Shown here one piece after another: positions 1-8,864 of a stretch of DNA of 64,000 nucleotides. The DNA is from Paenibacillus sp. JZ16 (GTDB taxonomy: Bacteria > Bacillota > Bacilli > Paenibacillales > Paenibacillaceae): the NCBI RefSeq assembly GCF_015326965.1, contig NZ_CP017659.1:5274001-5338000 (forward strand), written 5' to 3'. Below the pieces are notes generated by a model, which saw nothing but the letters and a program-made list of their open reading frames with translations, had not been told where the DNA came from and ran no database searches. How positions within the stretch are numbered: the stretch's first letter is position 1; every line of letters starts with the position of its first letter. A program made the position numbers and the translations under genes.

Positions 1-225
1 TTCGGACTGTACAAGCTTCGGCATGCCGCTTTGCGGATTATGCTTCTGCGGTGCGATAGGTCCGAATGGCTTGCACGGCCTCACGCCCGGCCAGGGTTGC
101 GGAGGGACCGGAGGCTTGAATCTGCGCTTGCCGACTGGCGGGGCCGCATAGGGGATGCCCCGGAATACATACGCACCGTTTGAATTTTCGCCTTCAACTG
201 TTCCTGATAATGTCTGTACGATCAA
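1..225 (-). CDS. Type-B carboxylesterase, N-terminal part (runs off window)
   Basis: The first 75 codons of a carboxylesterase/para-nitrobenzyl esterase-like hydrolase, whose 3' part lies outside the window. The translation contains the family N-terminal signature [20 protein letters not shown] (about residues 20-39), closely comparable to VWKGIPYAKPPVGPLRF in the complete esterase near 54 kb. The start is a TTG at 225: an in-frame TAG lies just upstream, there is no ATG near, and an AGGAGA ribosome site sits about 8 nt before it. The family hydrolyses carboxyl esters with a Ser-Glu/Asp-His triad; those residues lie beyond the window edge and cannot be checked. It is divergently oriented from the LysR gene, so the LysR protein probably controls it. 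Family call is firm; substrate unknown. Confidence 0.85.
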   Translation of the reverse strand, partial: MIVQTLSGTVEGENSNGAYVFRGIPYAAPPVGKRRFKPPVPPQPWPGVRPCKPFGPIAPQKHNPQSGMPKLVQSE

Positions 226-285
226 GTCGATCGTCTCCTATCCTTACAAGATGAGATTATTATATCTTGTTTGTTTGATGAGCCC

Positions 286-307
286 TAATATATATTTGAA
301 TATATTA
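286..307. promoter_or_regulatory. AT-rich inverted repeat between esterase and LysR gene
   Basis: TAATATA, 8-nt spacer, TATATTA: perfect 7-bp arms in the divergent intergenic region. LysR-family proteins usually bind an interrupted dyad between the divergent target and their own gene, so this is the best candidate operator here. The region is AT-rich, so a chance palindrome is possible. Confidence 0.35.
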
Positions 308-350
308 ATTATAACTTGGGAGTTATGTATTGTAGAAAGTGGGGATCAGT

Positions 351-1259
351 ATGGAACTGTTGCAATTAAAATATTTTCAGACTGCCGCCCGAATGCAGCA
401 TATGACAAAGGCAGCCCATAGCCTGCATATATCGCAGCCGGCATTAAGCAAAATGATCGCGTCGCTTGAAGCCGAGCTGGGAACCAAGCTGTTCGAACGG
501 GAGCATAAAACGATACGGCTGAACGAGCACGGCAAGCTGTTTCTTCGCCAAGTGGATATCGCGCTGCAAGCACTGGAAGACGGAAAGCTGCAGCTGCAGG
601 ATGCTAATGGCTGCGTCTCCGCCGTTATCACGCTTGATGTTCGCGTCTCCTCACATTTACTGCCGGATCTACTGGCCGATTTTCGCAAAGAATGGCCGCA
701 TGCAGAGTTTCAATTGCAGCAGCATGTTTCGTCATTCGAAGATATGCCGAGCTTCGATCTGTGCCTATCCGATGGCGCAGCACCACCAAAGGGAACAGCG
801 TCGGTCTGCTTGCTCGAAGAGGAGATCGTGGTTGCCGTTCCCGCCGAGCACCCGCTCGCGGATCGAGACCGTGTAAGCTTGCAGGAGCTCAAGGATGAGA
901 GCTTCATTACCCTGCCTCCGGGTAAATCGCTGCGGGAAACAACCGATGCGTTCTGCCGTCTTGCCGGGTTTACTCCCCGCATCCGATTCGAGAGCGATGA
1001 TCCCGCCACCGTCCGCGGTCTCATTCGAGCCGGTCAGGGCGTCGCCTTCCTGCCGGTGGTGACATGGGGCGGGTCAACCGGACCTGATGTCGTCCAGCTC
1101 CGGCTCGAAGAAAGCTGGTGCAAACGCTCCATCTCCTTGTCTTGGCCCAAGGACCGATACCTCATGCATACGGCGGTGCTGTTTCGGGATTTTGCCATTC
1201 GGTACTTTGCTCGGCTGGCCGAATCGCACCGGCAGGACATCGCTCGGAGCGGATTCTAG
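351..1259 (+). CDS. LysR family transcriptional regulator
   Basis: A 302-aa LysR-type regulator. The N-terminus MELLQLKYFQTAA and the following winged helix-turn-helix (MTKAAHSLHISQPALSK, then LEAELGTKLFER) are canonical; a periplasmic-binding-fold effector domain occupies about residues 90-295. The ATG at 351 is preferred over an in-frame GTG at 339 because GGGG lies 6 nt before 351 and the protein then starts exactly like other family members. It is divergent from the carboxylesterase ending at 225 and probably regulates it and itself; the effector is unknown. The gene stands alone, with an AraC gene 60 nt downstream on the same strand. Confidence 0.93.
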   Translation: MELLQLKYFQTAARMQHMTKAAHSLHISQPALSKMIASLEAELGTKLFEREHKTIRLNEHGKLFLRQVDIALQALEDGKLQLQDANGCVSAVITLDVRVSSHLLPDLLADFRKEWPHAEFQLQQHVSSFEDMPSFDLCLSDGAAPPKGTASVCLLEEEIVVAVPAEHPLADRDRVSLQELKDESFITLPPGKSLRETTDAFCRLAGFTPRIRFESDDPATVRGLIRAGQGVAFLPVVTWGGSTGPDVVQLRLEESWCKRSISLSWPKDRYLMHTAVLFRDFAIRYFARLAESHRQDIARSGF

Positions 1260-1320
1260 CTTGTTCGGCTTATCAATGAGGAAGTTAATGTGATTTCGAA
1301 AGCGAAAAGGAGCGTCTCAA

Positions 1321-2199
1321 GTGGAAACCAAGCAGCCTCCCAGGCTAACCAATGAAGAGTACCGATTACAGCCCCACGCGCCTGTTCAAGTATTTCACGG
1401 CGTTCATCCGGGGAGAATCCAGCTGCACTGGCATGAATTTTACGAGCTGAGTTATGTGGTTTCCGGAAAAGGCGAGCACAGGCTCAACGGTTCCTCGTAT
1501 CCGCTCTCTTCGGGGACCATCTTCTTGCTGACGCCTGCCGATTTTCATGAGCTGGTTTCCTTGGAAGAGGAACCACTTGAAATATATAATCTCATTTTCA
1601 CCGAAGCTATGATGGATGATAACGTCTACCATTGGTTATTCGGCGGGAAACTTCTGCTGCAAGCACAGCTTGAGGAGAAGCGGCTCCCGGTGGTGTTCGC
1701 CGACTATGAACGGATGAAGGAGGAGAACGGAGTCTGGCGGGAAGGCAGCGAGATCGCGATCCGGGCTACGCTTCAGCGGCTGTTGGTGGATCTGTATCGT
1801 GGCAGCGCCGCAAATCGGCTCCTGCCCGCGAACGGGACGAGAGATCGGCAGCTCAACTTAAACCTGCAAAAAGCCCTAATCTATATTCATCATCATTTCC
1901 GTGAGGATTTGAGATTGGAAGATGCAGCTAGCCAGGCCCAATACTCGGCTACTTATTTCAGCGAGTGCTTCTCCAAATCCGTGGGGCAGTCTTTTCAACG
2001 TTATCTGCAAAACGTCAGAATGCATTTCGCCGAATCGCTGCTTCAGGCATCCTCGCTGCCCGTTACCGAGATTTGTTACGCTTCCGGCTTTAATACATTG
2101 GGGCATTTTGAAAGGGTGTTTCGTCAGCGAAAGGGAATGTCCCCCCGCCAGTACCGCAACAAGGCAGAGAAAGCCGAAGATATGCAGCATTTATCCTAA
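1321..2199 (+). CDS. AraC family regulator with cupin sensor domain
   Basis: A 292-aa AraC/XylS-type regulator. About residues 20-110 form a cupin-like ligand-binding domain (for example HWHEFYELSYVVSGKGEHRLNG then FLLTPADFHEL). About residues 180-285 are the double helix-turn-helix: LRLEDAASQAQYSATYFSECF and VTEICYASGFNTLGHFERVFRQ, ending MSPRQYR. The start is GTG at 1321 behind AAAGGAG. The next gene, 75 nt downstream in the same direction, is a PhyH-family dioxygenase that this regulator may activate. Such AraC plus PhyH pairs are common in sugar-utilising Paenibacillaceae, but the inducer cannot be deduced here. Confidence 0.92.
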   Translation: METKQPPRLTNEEYRLQPHAPVQVFHGVHPGRIQLHWHEFYELSYVVSGKGEHRLNGSSYPLSSGTIFLLTPADFHELVSLEEEPLEIYNLIFTEAMMDDNVYHWLFGGKLLLQAQLEEKRLPVVFADYERMKEENGVWREGSEIAIRATLQRLLVDLYRGSAANRLLPANGTRDRQLNLNLQKALIYIHHHFREDLRLEDAASQAQYSATYFSECFSKSVGQSFQRYLQNVRMHFAESLLQASSLPVTEICYASGFNTLGHFERVFRQRKGMSPRQYRNKAEKAEDMQHLS

Positions 2200-2280
2200 C
2201 GAATGCGCAGTATGGCCCTGACCCTCCGGGATATAATGACCACAGTTAACGAAATCCTTACTTGACTGGAGGTTATGATG

Positions 2281-3024
2281 ATGACAACGCAAGCTCTTTC
2301 GAAGCAGGAGGTTGAGTTTTATAAGGAACATGGGTACTACCTGTACAAGAAGCCGCTCTTTAGTACCGAAAAAATGCAGGTTCTGACATCCATCTTTGAA
2401 GAGCAACTGGAGGAGAAGGGCAGCAAATTATCTGACGAGCTGGATACGCCGCATTTCCGTGACGAAAGGCTGCTCGACTTTCTGTTATCCGATGAGGTAC
2501 TGGATCTGGTGGAACCCATCATCGGCCCGAATATCGGGTTGTGGTCCAGCCACTTTATCTGTAAAGATCCGCATGTGGGACGTGCAACGCCATGGCATGA
2601 AGATTCGGCCTACTGGAACGGCAGATTAAGCAGCTTCGACAAGATTATCACCGTATGGCTGGCGATTGACCGCAGCTGGAAGGAAAACGGATGCATGCGT
2701 GTCATTCCGGGTACGCACGATAGTGGTTTCTCGGATTATGAGGAAGTGGACCGGGCGAGCAATTTGTTTGACACCCAAATCAAGAGCGGTTCCATCGATG
2801 AGTCTCAAGCGGTTTACTTTGAGTTGGAAGCGGGAGAGTGCTCGCTTCACGATTCGCGGATCATTCATGGCGCGGAGCCGAATACAAGCCCGTACCGTCG
2901 CTGCGGGTACACCATGCGGTATTTCTCGACGGAAGCGCTGGTCTATCCGGATAAGAATCCTGGCTTTAAGGTGTGGCTGGCCCGCGGTAAGAACATAGCC
3001 GGAACGAAATTCGTCAACGAATAA
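2281..3024 (+). CDS. Phytanoyl-CoA dioxygenase (PhyH) family protein
   Basis: A 247-aa non-haem iron, 2-oxoglutarate-dependent dioxygenase of the PhyH family. The metal facial triad is visible as WHED (His106 and Asp108) and HDSRIIHG (His196), with an Arg-rich strand RRCGYTMRYF after it that can bind 2-oxoglutarate. These enzymes hydroxylate small molecules while decarboxylating 2-oxoglutarate; bacterial members act on many substrates, so none is assigned. Three consecutive ATGs occur at 2275, 2278 and 2281; GGAGG at 2268-2272 leaves 2, 5 or 8 nt, so 2281 is preferred. It probably shares regulation with the AraC gene just upstream. Confidence 0.88.
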   Translation: MTTQALSKQEVEFYKEHGYYLYKKPLFSTEKMQVLTSIFEEQLEEKGSKLSDELDTPHFRDERLLDFLLSDEVLDLVEPIIGPNIGLWSSHFICKDPHVGRATPWHEDSAYWNGRLSSFDKIITVWLAIDRSWKENGCMRVIPGTHDSGFSDYEEVDRASNLFDTQIKSGSIDESQAVYFELEAGECSLHDSRIIHGAEPNTSPYRRCGYTMRYFSTEALVYPDKNPGFKVWLARGKNIAGTKFVNE

Positions 3025-3149
3025 CCTGGATGGGGATACCCCGGGCTGCCGATTTTGATTCGAAACTGAATGTGTCCCATAGTGCCCAGGTTAAACGAGT
3101 GGATGGCCAAGCGGATTTCGGGACGGATGACACATAGAAAAAGAAACGA

Positions 3150-3186
3150 TAACAAGCCGGATCATGAAGGTTCCGGCTTGTTATTC
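3150..3186. terminator. Hairpin terminator between PhyH and CHR genes
   Basis: AACAAGCCGGA, 9-nt loop, TTCCGGCTTGTT. It lies between two convergent genes and may serve both. The T-tract is weak (TTATT), so termination strength is uncertain. Confidence 0.6.
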
Positions 3187-3246
3187 GTGCTTTGGAAAGC
3201 CAATCTTGTCCAATCCATCACACACGGCCGACAGCCATCCAACTTA

Positions 3247-3777
3247 TTAGAATAAAACAATACCTGCAGCACCGGCCATGAGGAGAATCAACAGGGGGTG
3301 GAGTTTGTATTTCAGCAAGAGAAATAAACAGGCGCCGCAAATTAGCAGCGTAGGAATCAGGCCCTGTAGGAGCCCTTCCCCCTCATCGGGATACCCAAAG
3401 TGAATAGCTGCATATACAATGAGTCCTGTCGTTACGGGACGCAGACCGTATAGAGAAGATTGGACCCATGGATTGCTCCGCATGCGGTAGAAGAGGGCGG
3501 AGAGCAGCACGATGACGACCAGCGACGGCAGGATGATGCCCGCGGTGGAGACGGCGGCTCCGATATAGCCGGCGGACTGATAGCCAATCAGCGTAGCGGC
3601 ATTGGTGGCGATCGAACCGGGCGCCATGCCGGCCAGCGCCACGGTTTGCTGGAATTCTGCGGCAGTCAGCAGCCCTTTTTCCGTTACCTCCTTCTGAATG
3701 ACCGGGATTACCGCATAACCGCCGCCAAAGGACACAAGGCCTACACTTATGAACATTATGAACAAGTCCCAATACAT
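3247..3777 (-). CDS. Chromate transporter (CHR) half-protein, second subunit
   Basis: A 176-aa membrane protein of the CHR (ChrA) family, short-chain type, with about five or six hydrophobic segments. The family signature is near the N-terminus: GLVSFGGGYAVIPVIQKEV, followed by the AGMAPGSIATNAA loop. Short CHR proteins normally work as a pair encoded by adjacent genes, and the partner lies 25 nt upstream at 3803-4450. Known members export chromate, a sulfate analogue, probably by a proton-coupled route. Its place behind a sulfatase suggests sulfate or a related oxyanion could be the physiological cargo; that is inference. Start is ATG behind GATAGGAA. Confidence 0.9.
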   Translation of the reverse strand: MYWDLFIMFISVGLVSFGGGYAVIPVIQKEVTEKGLLTAAEFQQTVALAGMAPGSIATNAATLIGYQSAGYIGAAVSTAGIILPSLVVIVLLSALFYRMRSNPWVQSSLYGLRPVTTGLIVYAAIHFGYPDEGEGLLQGLIPTLLICGACLFLLLKYKLHPLLILLMAGAAGIVLF

Positions 3778-3802
3778 TTCCTATCGCCCCGATTCGTCTC
3801 TC

Positions 3803-4450
3803 TCAAATGTAATATTCCAATTCCGGGCGGCTGTTGGGCGCAGCCTTCTTCTCCGTATTCGCTTGAAAGCCCAGCCGTTTTTTGATCGGAATGACGGCCA
3901 TTCCGCATAGTAAGCTTAGAGCAATGAGATAGAGAGGGTGCACGCCTGTAAACAGCATCACCGATACGGTGGCAAGCGCGGTTATCGTTGTTGTCGCATC
4001 GAAGACGGCATGTTTGGCCATCCGGTAAGCAGCGACGGCGATTAACGCAATAACGGCGCCATGCATCCCCTTTAAAGCGGCTTCAACCTTGGGTTGATCC
4101 CGAAAAAAAACGGCGCCTACGCTGATCAGAATCACGATCAAAAACGTGGGGCATGTCACGCCAAGCACAGCCGAAACAGCCCCGGCAATACCGGCTTGCC
4201 GGTGGCCGATCATCGCGGCCGCATTCACGCCGACGCCGCCGGGAGCGGAACCGGCAAGCGAGATAAGCTCACCGATTTCCTCCTCGTTTACCCACTTTTT
4301 CTTGCTCACCACTTCGCGCTCAATAATAGGCAGCATTGCATACCCGCCTCCGAAGGTGGAGGGGCCGATGCAGCAGAAGGTCCAAAATAGCCGGGCTAGC
4401 AGCGTCAATTTTTTTTTCAGACTGCTAAAATATGCGTTTGTTCTTTTCAT
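3803..4450 (-). CDS. Chromate transporter (CHR) half-protein, first subunit
   Basis: A 215-aa short-chain CHR protein. It has the duplicated-family signature CCIGPSTFGGGYAMLPIIERE at about residues 26-45, then LAGSAPGGVGVNAAA, and several membrane segments. The paired second half follows 25 nt downstream. Its ATG overlaps the sulfatase stop in the arrangement TGATG, so the two are translationally coupled and in one operon. The C-terminal tail (about 20 residues after the last membrane segment) is hydrophilic. Chromate export is the known family role; sulfate export or oxyanion balance is an inference from the neighbouring sulfatase. Confidence 0.9.
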   Translation of the reverse strand: MKRTNAYFSSLKKKLTLLARLFWTFCCIGPSTFGGGYAMLPIIEREVVSKKKWVNEEEIGELISLAGSAPGGVGVNAAAMIGHRQAGIAGAVSAVLGVTCPTFLIVILISVGAVFFRDQPKVEAALKGMHGAVIALIAVAAYRMAKHAVFDATTTITALATVSVMLFTGVHPLYLIALSLLCGMAVIPIKKRLGFQANTEKKAAPNSRPELEYYI

Positions 4451-5988
4451 CAGGCGTGATGAATTCTCGGCATCGGCATCGGCTCCTTGCCAAGCTCGGC
4501 CCAGATGTATTTGAGCAGAAGCTCCGCCTTTAGCTGCTCGTACCCCGGTTCATCCCATAAATTGCGCAGCTCGCCGGGATCCGCTTCTAGGTCAAAGAGC
4601 TCGCCGTAGGTTTGATTGTAATAAACGGTGATCTTATAGCGCTGCTCGATGTACGTTTTTTGATGAATCGTCGAAGGCTCGTGCCGGAATTCGCAGAGAG
4701 CATGCTGCCGCGCTGTGTCCGCGTTACCGAGCCACACATCCTTTTGGTCGATGCCCGTCATCGCTGGCGGTATCGGTATACTGCAGAAGGATAAGAAGGT
4801 AGGGGCCAGGTCGACCAGGGACTGCATCGCATCTGTCCTTTTTCCGGCAGGCACCCGCCCTGGATATCGTGCAATGAATGGAAGCTTGATTAAATCCTCG
4901 TAATGGAACCCGCCCTTGGCTTGAAGGCCGTGCTGGCCGAAGAAATGTCCGTGATCGGTGGTGAAAACAACGATCGTATCCTCGGATAGCCCCAGTTCAT
5001 CCAGTTTATCGAGAATGCTGCCGATATATTTATCCATCATGCTGATCATGCCATAATACACGGCGACCAGCTTCTTCTTGTCATACTCCGTTAATCTGGA
5101 TTTCGAGCCGTATTCGTAATAATGATGGGAACGGTAGCCGTGAATGCCGAACCCGGTTTCAGCGAGATGCGAAAAATCCGGATTTTCTTCCTGCGTCAAG
5201 CGGAAGTGCGGCGGATTGCGGTCATGCTCACCAGGCGTTAAGGATGGGATCGTGAGTTTTTCCGGATCATACATCGAATCCCATGGTTCCGGCACCAGGT
5301 ATTCCGGGTGCGGGTCGAAGAAGCTCGCCCACATAAAGAAGGGGTCATCCCCCTTTTTATATTGCTCCAACAGAGAGGTGGTTCGCTCGGCGATCCAGGT
5401 ATTGTAGTGGTATTGTTCCGGTATGGGCCATGTGTACGTTTGGGTAGGGTCCATAGTTCCCGTAGGGGGCAGGAAGTACTCCCGCCAATTGGCACATCCT
5501 TGCTCCTCCAGCCATAGGGCATAATGTTGTCCGACATGGGCCTCATTCGTATGGTTTCGGGCCAGCTCGACGTGATCGAATCCATAAAAAGGTCCGTTAA
5601 AATTCCGCCAATACTCCAAATCCTGAAGAATCGGGTAGGCCTCTACGGATGGGTAATCTTCCGTGGATTTTAACGGCTGGAAGTGCGCTTTTCCCACCAG
5701 TGCGGTTCGATAGCCTGCGTCTTGGAAGCTCTCTCCCACGGTATGGCGGTCTTCCAGCAGCTTTGTCCCCAGGGTCCATGCTCCATGCTGACTCGGGTAC
5801 TGCCCTGTAATGATGGATGCCCGGCTCGGCGTGCAGGTGGGATTGGGGCAATACGCCCGATCGAACGTCGTTCCTTGACGCGCAAGGCGGTCCAGGTTGG
5901 GCGTTGAGATTTCAGGCTGAAATGCTCCGATTGTATTCCAATGCTGCTGATCGCTTGTGATTAGCAAAATGTTAGGTCTTCTCGACAA
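4450..5988 (-). CDS. Sulfatase (type I, formylglycine-dependent)
   Basis: A 512-aa arylsulfatase-superfamily hydrolase with no signal peptide, so probably cytoplasmic. The N-terminal metal site ITSDQQHW (Asp13) and the activation motif C-T-P-S-R (Cys52 to Arg56) are intact. In type I sulfatases this Cys is converted to formylglycine, which attacks the sulfate ester. FTTDHGHFFGQHGL (about residue 340) supplies further metal and catalytic residues. The gene for the formylglycine-generating enzyme is not in this window. The start is TTG at 5988, 9 nt after AGGAGG. It is the first gene of an operon with two CHR half-transporters and is divergent from an AraC regulator. Substrate is unknown; a sulfated carbohydrate is likely. 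Confidence 0.93.
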   Translation of the reverse strand: MSRRPNILLITSDQQHWNTIGAFQPEISTPNLDRLARQGTTFDRAYCPNPTCTPSRASIITGQYPSQHGAWTLGTKLLEDRHTVGESFQDAGYRTALVGKAHFQPLKSTEDYPSVEAYPILQDLEYWRNFNGPFYGFDHVELARNHTNEAHVGQHYALWLEEQGCANWREYFLPPTGTMDPTQTYTWPIPEQYHYNTWIAERTTSLLEQYKKGDDPFFMWASFFDPHPEYLVPEPWDSMYDPEKLTIPSLTPGEHDRNPPHFRLTQEENPDFSHLAETGFGIHGYRSHHYYEYGSKSRLTEYDKKKLVAVYYGMISMMDKYIGSILDKLDELGLSEDTIVVFTTDHGHFFGQHGLQAKGGFHYEDLIKLPFIARYPGRVPAGKRTDAMQSLVDLAPTFLSFCSIPIPPAMTGIDQKDVWLGNADTARQHALCEFRHEPSTIHQKTYIEQRYKITVYYNQTYGELFDLEADPGELRNLWDEPGYEQLKAELLLKYIWAELGKEPMPMPRIHHA

Positions 5989-6010
5989 GTGTAATCGCCT
6001 CCTAGTATGA

Positions 6011-6027
6011 TGATATTGAAAATATCA
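6011..6027. promoter_or_regulatory. Inverted repeat between sulfatase and AraC gene
   Basis: TGATATT-GAA-AATATCA: perfect 7-bp arms in the divergent region, 22 nt upstream of the sulfatase TTG. It is a candidate operator for the AraC protein encoded on the other side. There is no independent support. Confidence 0.35.
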
Positions 6028-6114
6028 GGTTATAAAAATAGCGGGGTGTTATATTTTTGTTGTCATTTTGTTATTCTTGATGGAAAAAATGAAGAAAAGA
6101 GGAGGGAGCCTTTT

Positions 6115-6969
6115 ATGCAGGAATACGAATATGAGTATGCGGAGTTCATCTATTACACGCCTGGATATCTGGATAAAGAGGAACAGATCTGGCCTGTTCG
6201 GGCGGGACGAAGCATAGCCAAGCCCAATTACAGGGTCGGACCGAAACGAATCGAGTGTTACAGCCTGCATTTTGTACATGAAGGCATGGTAAGGCTGGAG
6301 TTCGATGACAAACGAGTGGACCTGCAGAAGAATGATCTGTTCTGCCTGTTTCCGGGCCGGACCTATTATTATCACATGCTGCCTGCGGATACCTCGCTTC
6401 AGATGAGCTGGTTGGCAGTGGACGGGAACAGGGTCAAGCCATTGCTGGAGCTGGCTGGCTTATGTCCGGACAACCCGTTCGGCAAACAAATGATATCCTC
6501 TAAGGTCAAGGAATCCTCCGAACGCGTGATTGATGCCCTGGCCGGAGTCGAGCGCTGGAAACCGGCGGTATCGCTGGAGCTGCACGGCTTGATTTATGGA
6601 CTGCTCGCCGGCATGGTCCCGGATATGGCCTCCGCGCAGCCGACGGAACTTGCGGGATGGATTCACGAGTGTTTGGATTATATGGAGCTGCATGCCACCG
6701 AGGGGATTTCCGTACAGCAGGTTGCCGAATTCGCGGGGGTGCATCGGTCATACTTCTCCAACATGTTCACCCATCAGGTAGGGATGCCGCCGTTAAAATA
6801 CCTTCAGCGCATTCGAATGGAAAAGGCGAAACGGTTGTTACAAGAAACGGACGCAACAATTACCGAGATTGCCTTGTCTCTCGGCTATCCGAATTTATAT
6901 TCGTTCACCAGGGCTTTCAAGATCTATTATAAGGTGCCTCCCATAACCATGCGCGGAGCTCGATGCTGA
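6115..6969 (+). CDS. AraC family transcriptional regulator
   Basis: A 284-aa AraC-type regulator. The N-terminal half is a cupin-like sensor (LHFVHEGMVRLEFDDKRVDL, then FCLFPGRTYYYHMLP), and the last about 100 residues carry two helix-turn-helix units (ISVQQVAEFAGVHRSYFSNMF and ITEIALSLGYPNLYSFTRAF). The open frame extends back to 6007, but the ATG at 6115 has an AGGAGGG site 8 nt upstream and starts at the usual family position. It is divergent from the sulfatase-CHR operon and is its likely regulator. It also lies just ahead of the YesM/YesN locus, whose own cre-like site separates the two. Confidence 0.92.
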   Translation: MQEYEYEYAEFIYYTPGYLDKEEQIWPVRAGRSIAKPNYRVGPKRIECYSLHFVHEGMVRLEFDDKRVDLQKNDLFCLFPGRTYYYHMLPADTSLQMSWLAVDGNRVKPLLELAGLCPDNPFGKQMISSKVKESSERVIDALAGVERWKPAVSLELHGLIYGLLAGMVPDMASAQPTELAGWIHECLDYMELHATEGISVQQVAEFAGVHRSYFSNMFTHQVGMPPLKYLQRIRMEKAKRLLQETDATITEIALSLGYPNLYSFTRAFKIYYKVPPITMRGARC

Positions 6970-6993
6970 CCGTACGGACGGTATTTGCGTTTT

Positions 6994-7007
6994 TGTAAAC
7001 GTTTACG
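6994..7007 (+). promoter_or_regulatory. cre-like site upstream of sensor kinase
   Basis: TGTAAACGTTTACG, containing the perfect palindrome GTAAACGTTTAC. It matches the CcpA consensus TGTAANCGNTNWCA at all but the last base. It lies 39 nt before the kinase ATG, so carbon catabolite repression of the locus is likely. Confidence 0.6.
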
Positions 7008-7045
7008 ATCTGGTTCTTCTGATCTGGAAAAAGGAGACACGCGCC

Positions 7046-8860
7046 ATGAAATTTTCTACGATTCAAAGGTGGATATCACCGAGGCGAAGTATTCAGGGGA
7101 AAATCTTTATTGCGTTCAGTGCGGTAACGCTTGTGTCCATCGTCTCCATTACGGTCATCGTGTATATGAGCATGCGCGAGACGATCATGCAGAATGCGAT
7201 CACCTCGGTTTCGGACAGCATCAGGCAGGCGGATGAATCGCTGAATATGATGCTGGAAGAGATCGACAGGCTGAACACCGTCGTGGTGACCAACAAAAAC
7301 ACGGTGATCGACACCCTGCTGAGCCCTCATGAAGAAATTAGTTATGAATGGTTTCAAGAGCAGAAACGGATCGATGAGTTTCTATCCGTTCTGATCGATT
7401 ACAAGCCTTACATTTCTCGGATTGCCGTAGTCGGTTTAAACGGCAAGGTGTTTTTCTCAGGCGGTCCGTGGCTGGATAAGACGGTCTTGGGGACCGGAAT
7501 GATGGATTATATGCTCCAGAATGGATCGCGTCACGCGTACTTCAAGCAGACCGGGGTGTCCGATGCCATCACGGTCGGGCGGGAGATTCGATATAACCGT
7601 GAACCGATCGGGGTTGTCATGGTGGATTTGAATTATGATTTCATCCAAAAAACATACGGCGTGAAGCCGACCACCGATAGCATGATCTACGTGCTGGACA
7701 AGCAGGGCGGGTTTGTCTATGAGGCTGAATCGGCACCGTCCTTTGCCCCTTCGTTCGAGAAGATCCTCAACATTCATGGGGAACTCGCAGGGGATGGGGA
7801 CGCCATCAAGCAAGCCATTGACGGCAGGGACTATATCGTAGTCAGCCGCCAATCCGGTTATACGGGCTGGACTACCTTGGCTTTGATACCGATGGATTCG
7901 CTGCTTAGTGAATCAACAAAGCTCCGTAAACTGTTGGCGGAGGTATCGGTTATCGTCTTTATCGTAGTCTTGATCGGTTCGCTGCAGGTATCTTCCCGAA
8001 TTACCCTCAACATTCGGAGGTTGAAATCCTTAATGATGTTTGTGAAGGAAGGGAATCTGACGTTTCCGAGAAAGGATATAACCAGCGAGGACGAGACCGG
8101 GCAGCTATACCGCGTCTTTGTCAGTATGGTGGAGGAATTGAAGCGACTGCTCGAAGGGATTCGGGTCAGCGAGAAGGAGAAGCGGGAGGCCGAATTGACG
8201 GCGCTACAGGCGCAAATTCATCCGCATTTTTTATACAACTCGCTTAACACCATCAAGTATTTGGCCAAGATGAACGGCGTGCCGAATATCGAAGAGGTGT
8301 CCGGATCGCTGATTGAGCTCATGCGCGGCGTTCTGGGCAATTCGAGCGAATATCTGACGGTGAGGGAGGAACTGGATTATGTTGAACGCTATATCTCGAT
8401 CGTGAAGTACAGGTATATGGAGCCGATCCGGATGGTCACCCAGGTTGAGGACGATGCTTTGCTGGAATGCCGGGTGCTGAAGCTGATGCTGCAGCCCCTT
8501 GTGGAGAATGCCGTCATTCATGGTATCGGCGCGATGGAGCAGGAAGGGCTCGTGCTGATACGCGTATGCGATGAGGGCAGCGACCTGAAGATTGAAGTGA
8601 TCGACAATGGCAAGGGCATAACGGAAGGGCAAAGGGCGCGCCTGCTGGGCGAGACGGGCAAGAAGGGGGAAACCTCCCGTTTTAGCGGTATGGGCGTGCG
8701 GAGTGTGCATGAGCGGATCGTGCACATGTACGGCGATTCGTACGGCGTCAAGCTGTACAGTGAGCCGGGGCTATATACGAAGGCCGAGGTCCGGTTGCCG
8801 AAAAAAATGGAGAGTGCGGACAAATCCAGTGCGGATAAATCCCGACAAGAGGTGATATAA
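7046..8860 (+). CDS. Sensor histidine kinase, YesM family
   Basis: A 604-aa membrane sensor kinase. A transmembrane helix at about residues 20-42 and a second at about 290-312 frame an extracytoplasmic Cache-like sensor. A HAMP segment follows, then the His_kinase domain with IHPHFLYNSLNTIKYL (candidate phospho-acceptor His394), and an ATPase domain with LQPLVENAVIHG and DNGKGI. The start ATG follows AAGGAGACACGCGCC. The response-regulator gene begins 4 nt after the stop, so they are co-transcribed. YesM/YesN pairs in Paenibacillus typically sense oligosaccharides or their binding proteins and activate the adjacent ABC transporter. That fits the downstream binding protein, permeases and arabinofuranosidase. 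Confidence 0.94.
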   Translation: MKFSTIQRWISPRRSIQGKIFIAFSAVTLVSIVSITVIVYMSMRETIMQNAITSVSDSIRQADESLNMMLEEIDRLNTVVVTNKNTVIDTLLSPHEEISYEWFQEQKRIDEFLSVLIDYKPYISRIAVVGLNGKVFFSGGPWLDKTVLGTGMMDYMLQNGSRHAYFKQTGVSDAITVGREIRYNREPIGVVMVDLNYDFIQKTYGVKPTTDSMIYVLDKQGGFVYEAESAPSFAPSFEKILNIHGELAGDGDAIKQAIDGRDYIVVSRQSGYTGWTTLALIPMDSLLSESTKLRKLLAEVSVIVFIVVLIGSLQVSSRITLNIRRLKSLMMFVKEGNLTFPRKDITSEDETGQLYRVFVSMVEELKRLLEGIRVSEKEKREAELTALQAQIHPHFLYNSLNTIKYLAKMNGVPNIEEVSGSLIELMRGVLGNSSEYLTVREELDYVERYISIVKYRYMEPIRMVTQVEDDALLECRVLKLMLQPLVENAVIHGIGAMEQEGLVLIRVCDEGSDLKIEVIDNGKGITEGQRARLLGETGKKGETSRFSGMGVRSVHERIVHMYGDSYGVKLYSEPGLYTKAEVRLPKKMESADKSSADKSRQEVI

Positions 8861-8864
8861 AGCC

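Noticed and set aside
8231..8725. Long antisense open frames over the kinase gene and similar ones over lacZ and the malic enzyme
   Set aside because: They shadow codon-biased genes in another frame and lack ribosome sites and family motifs.
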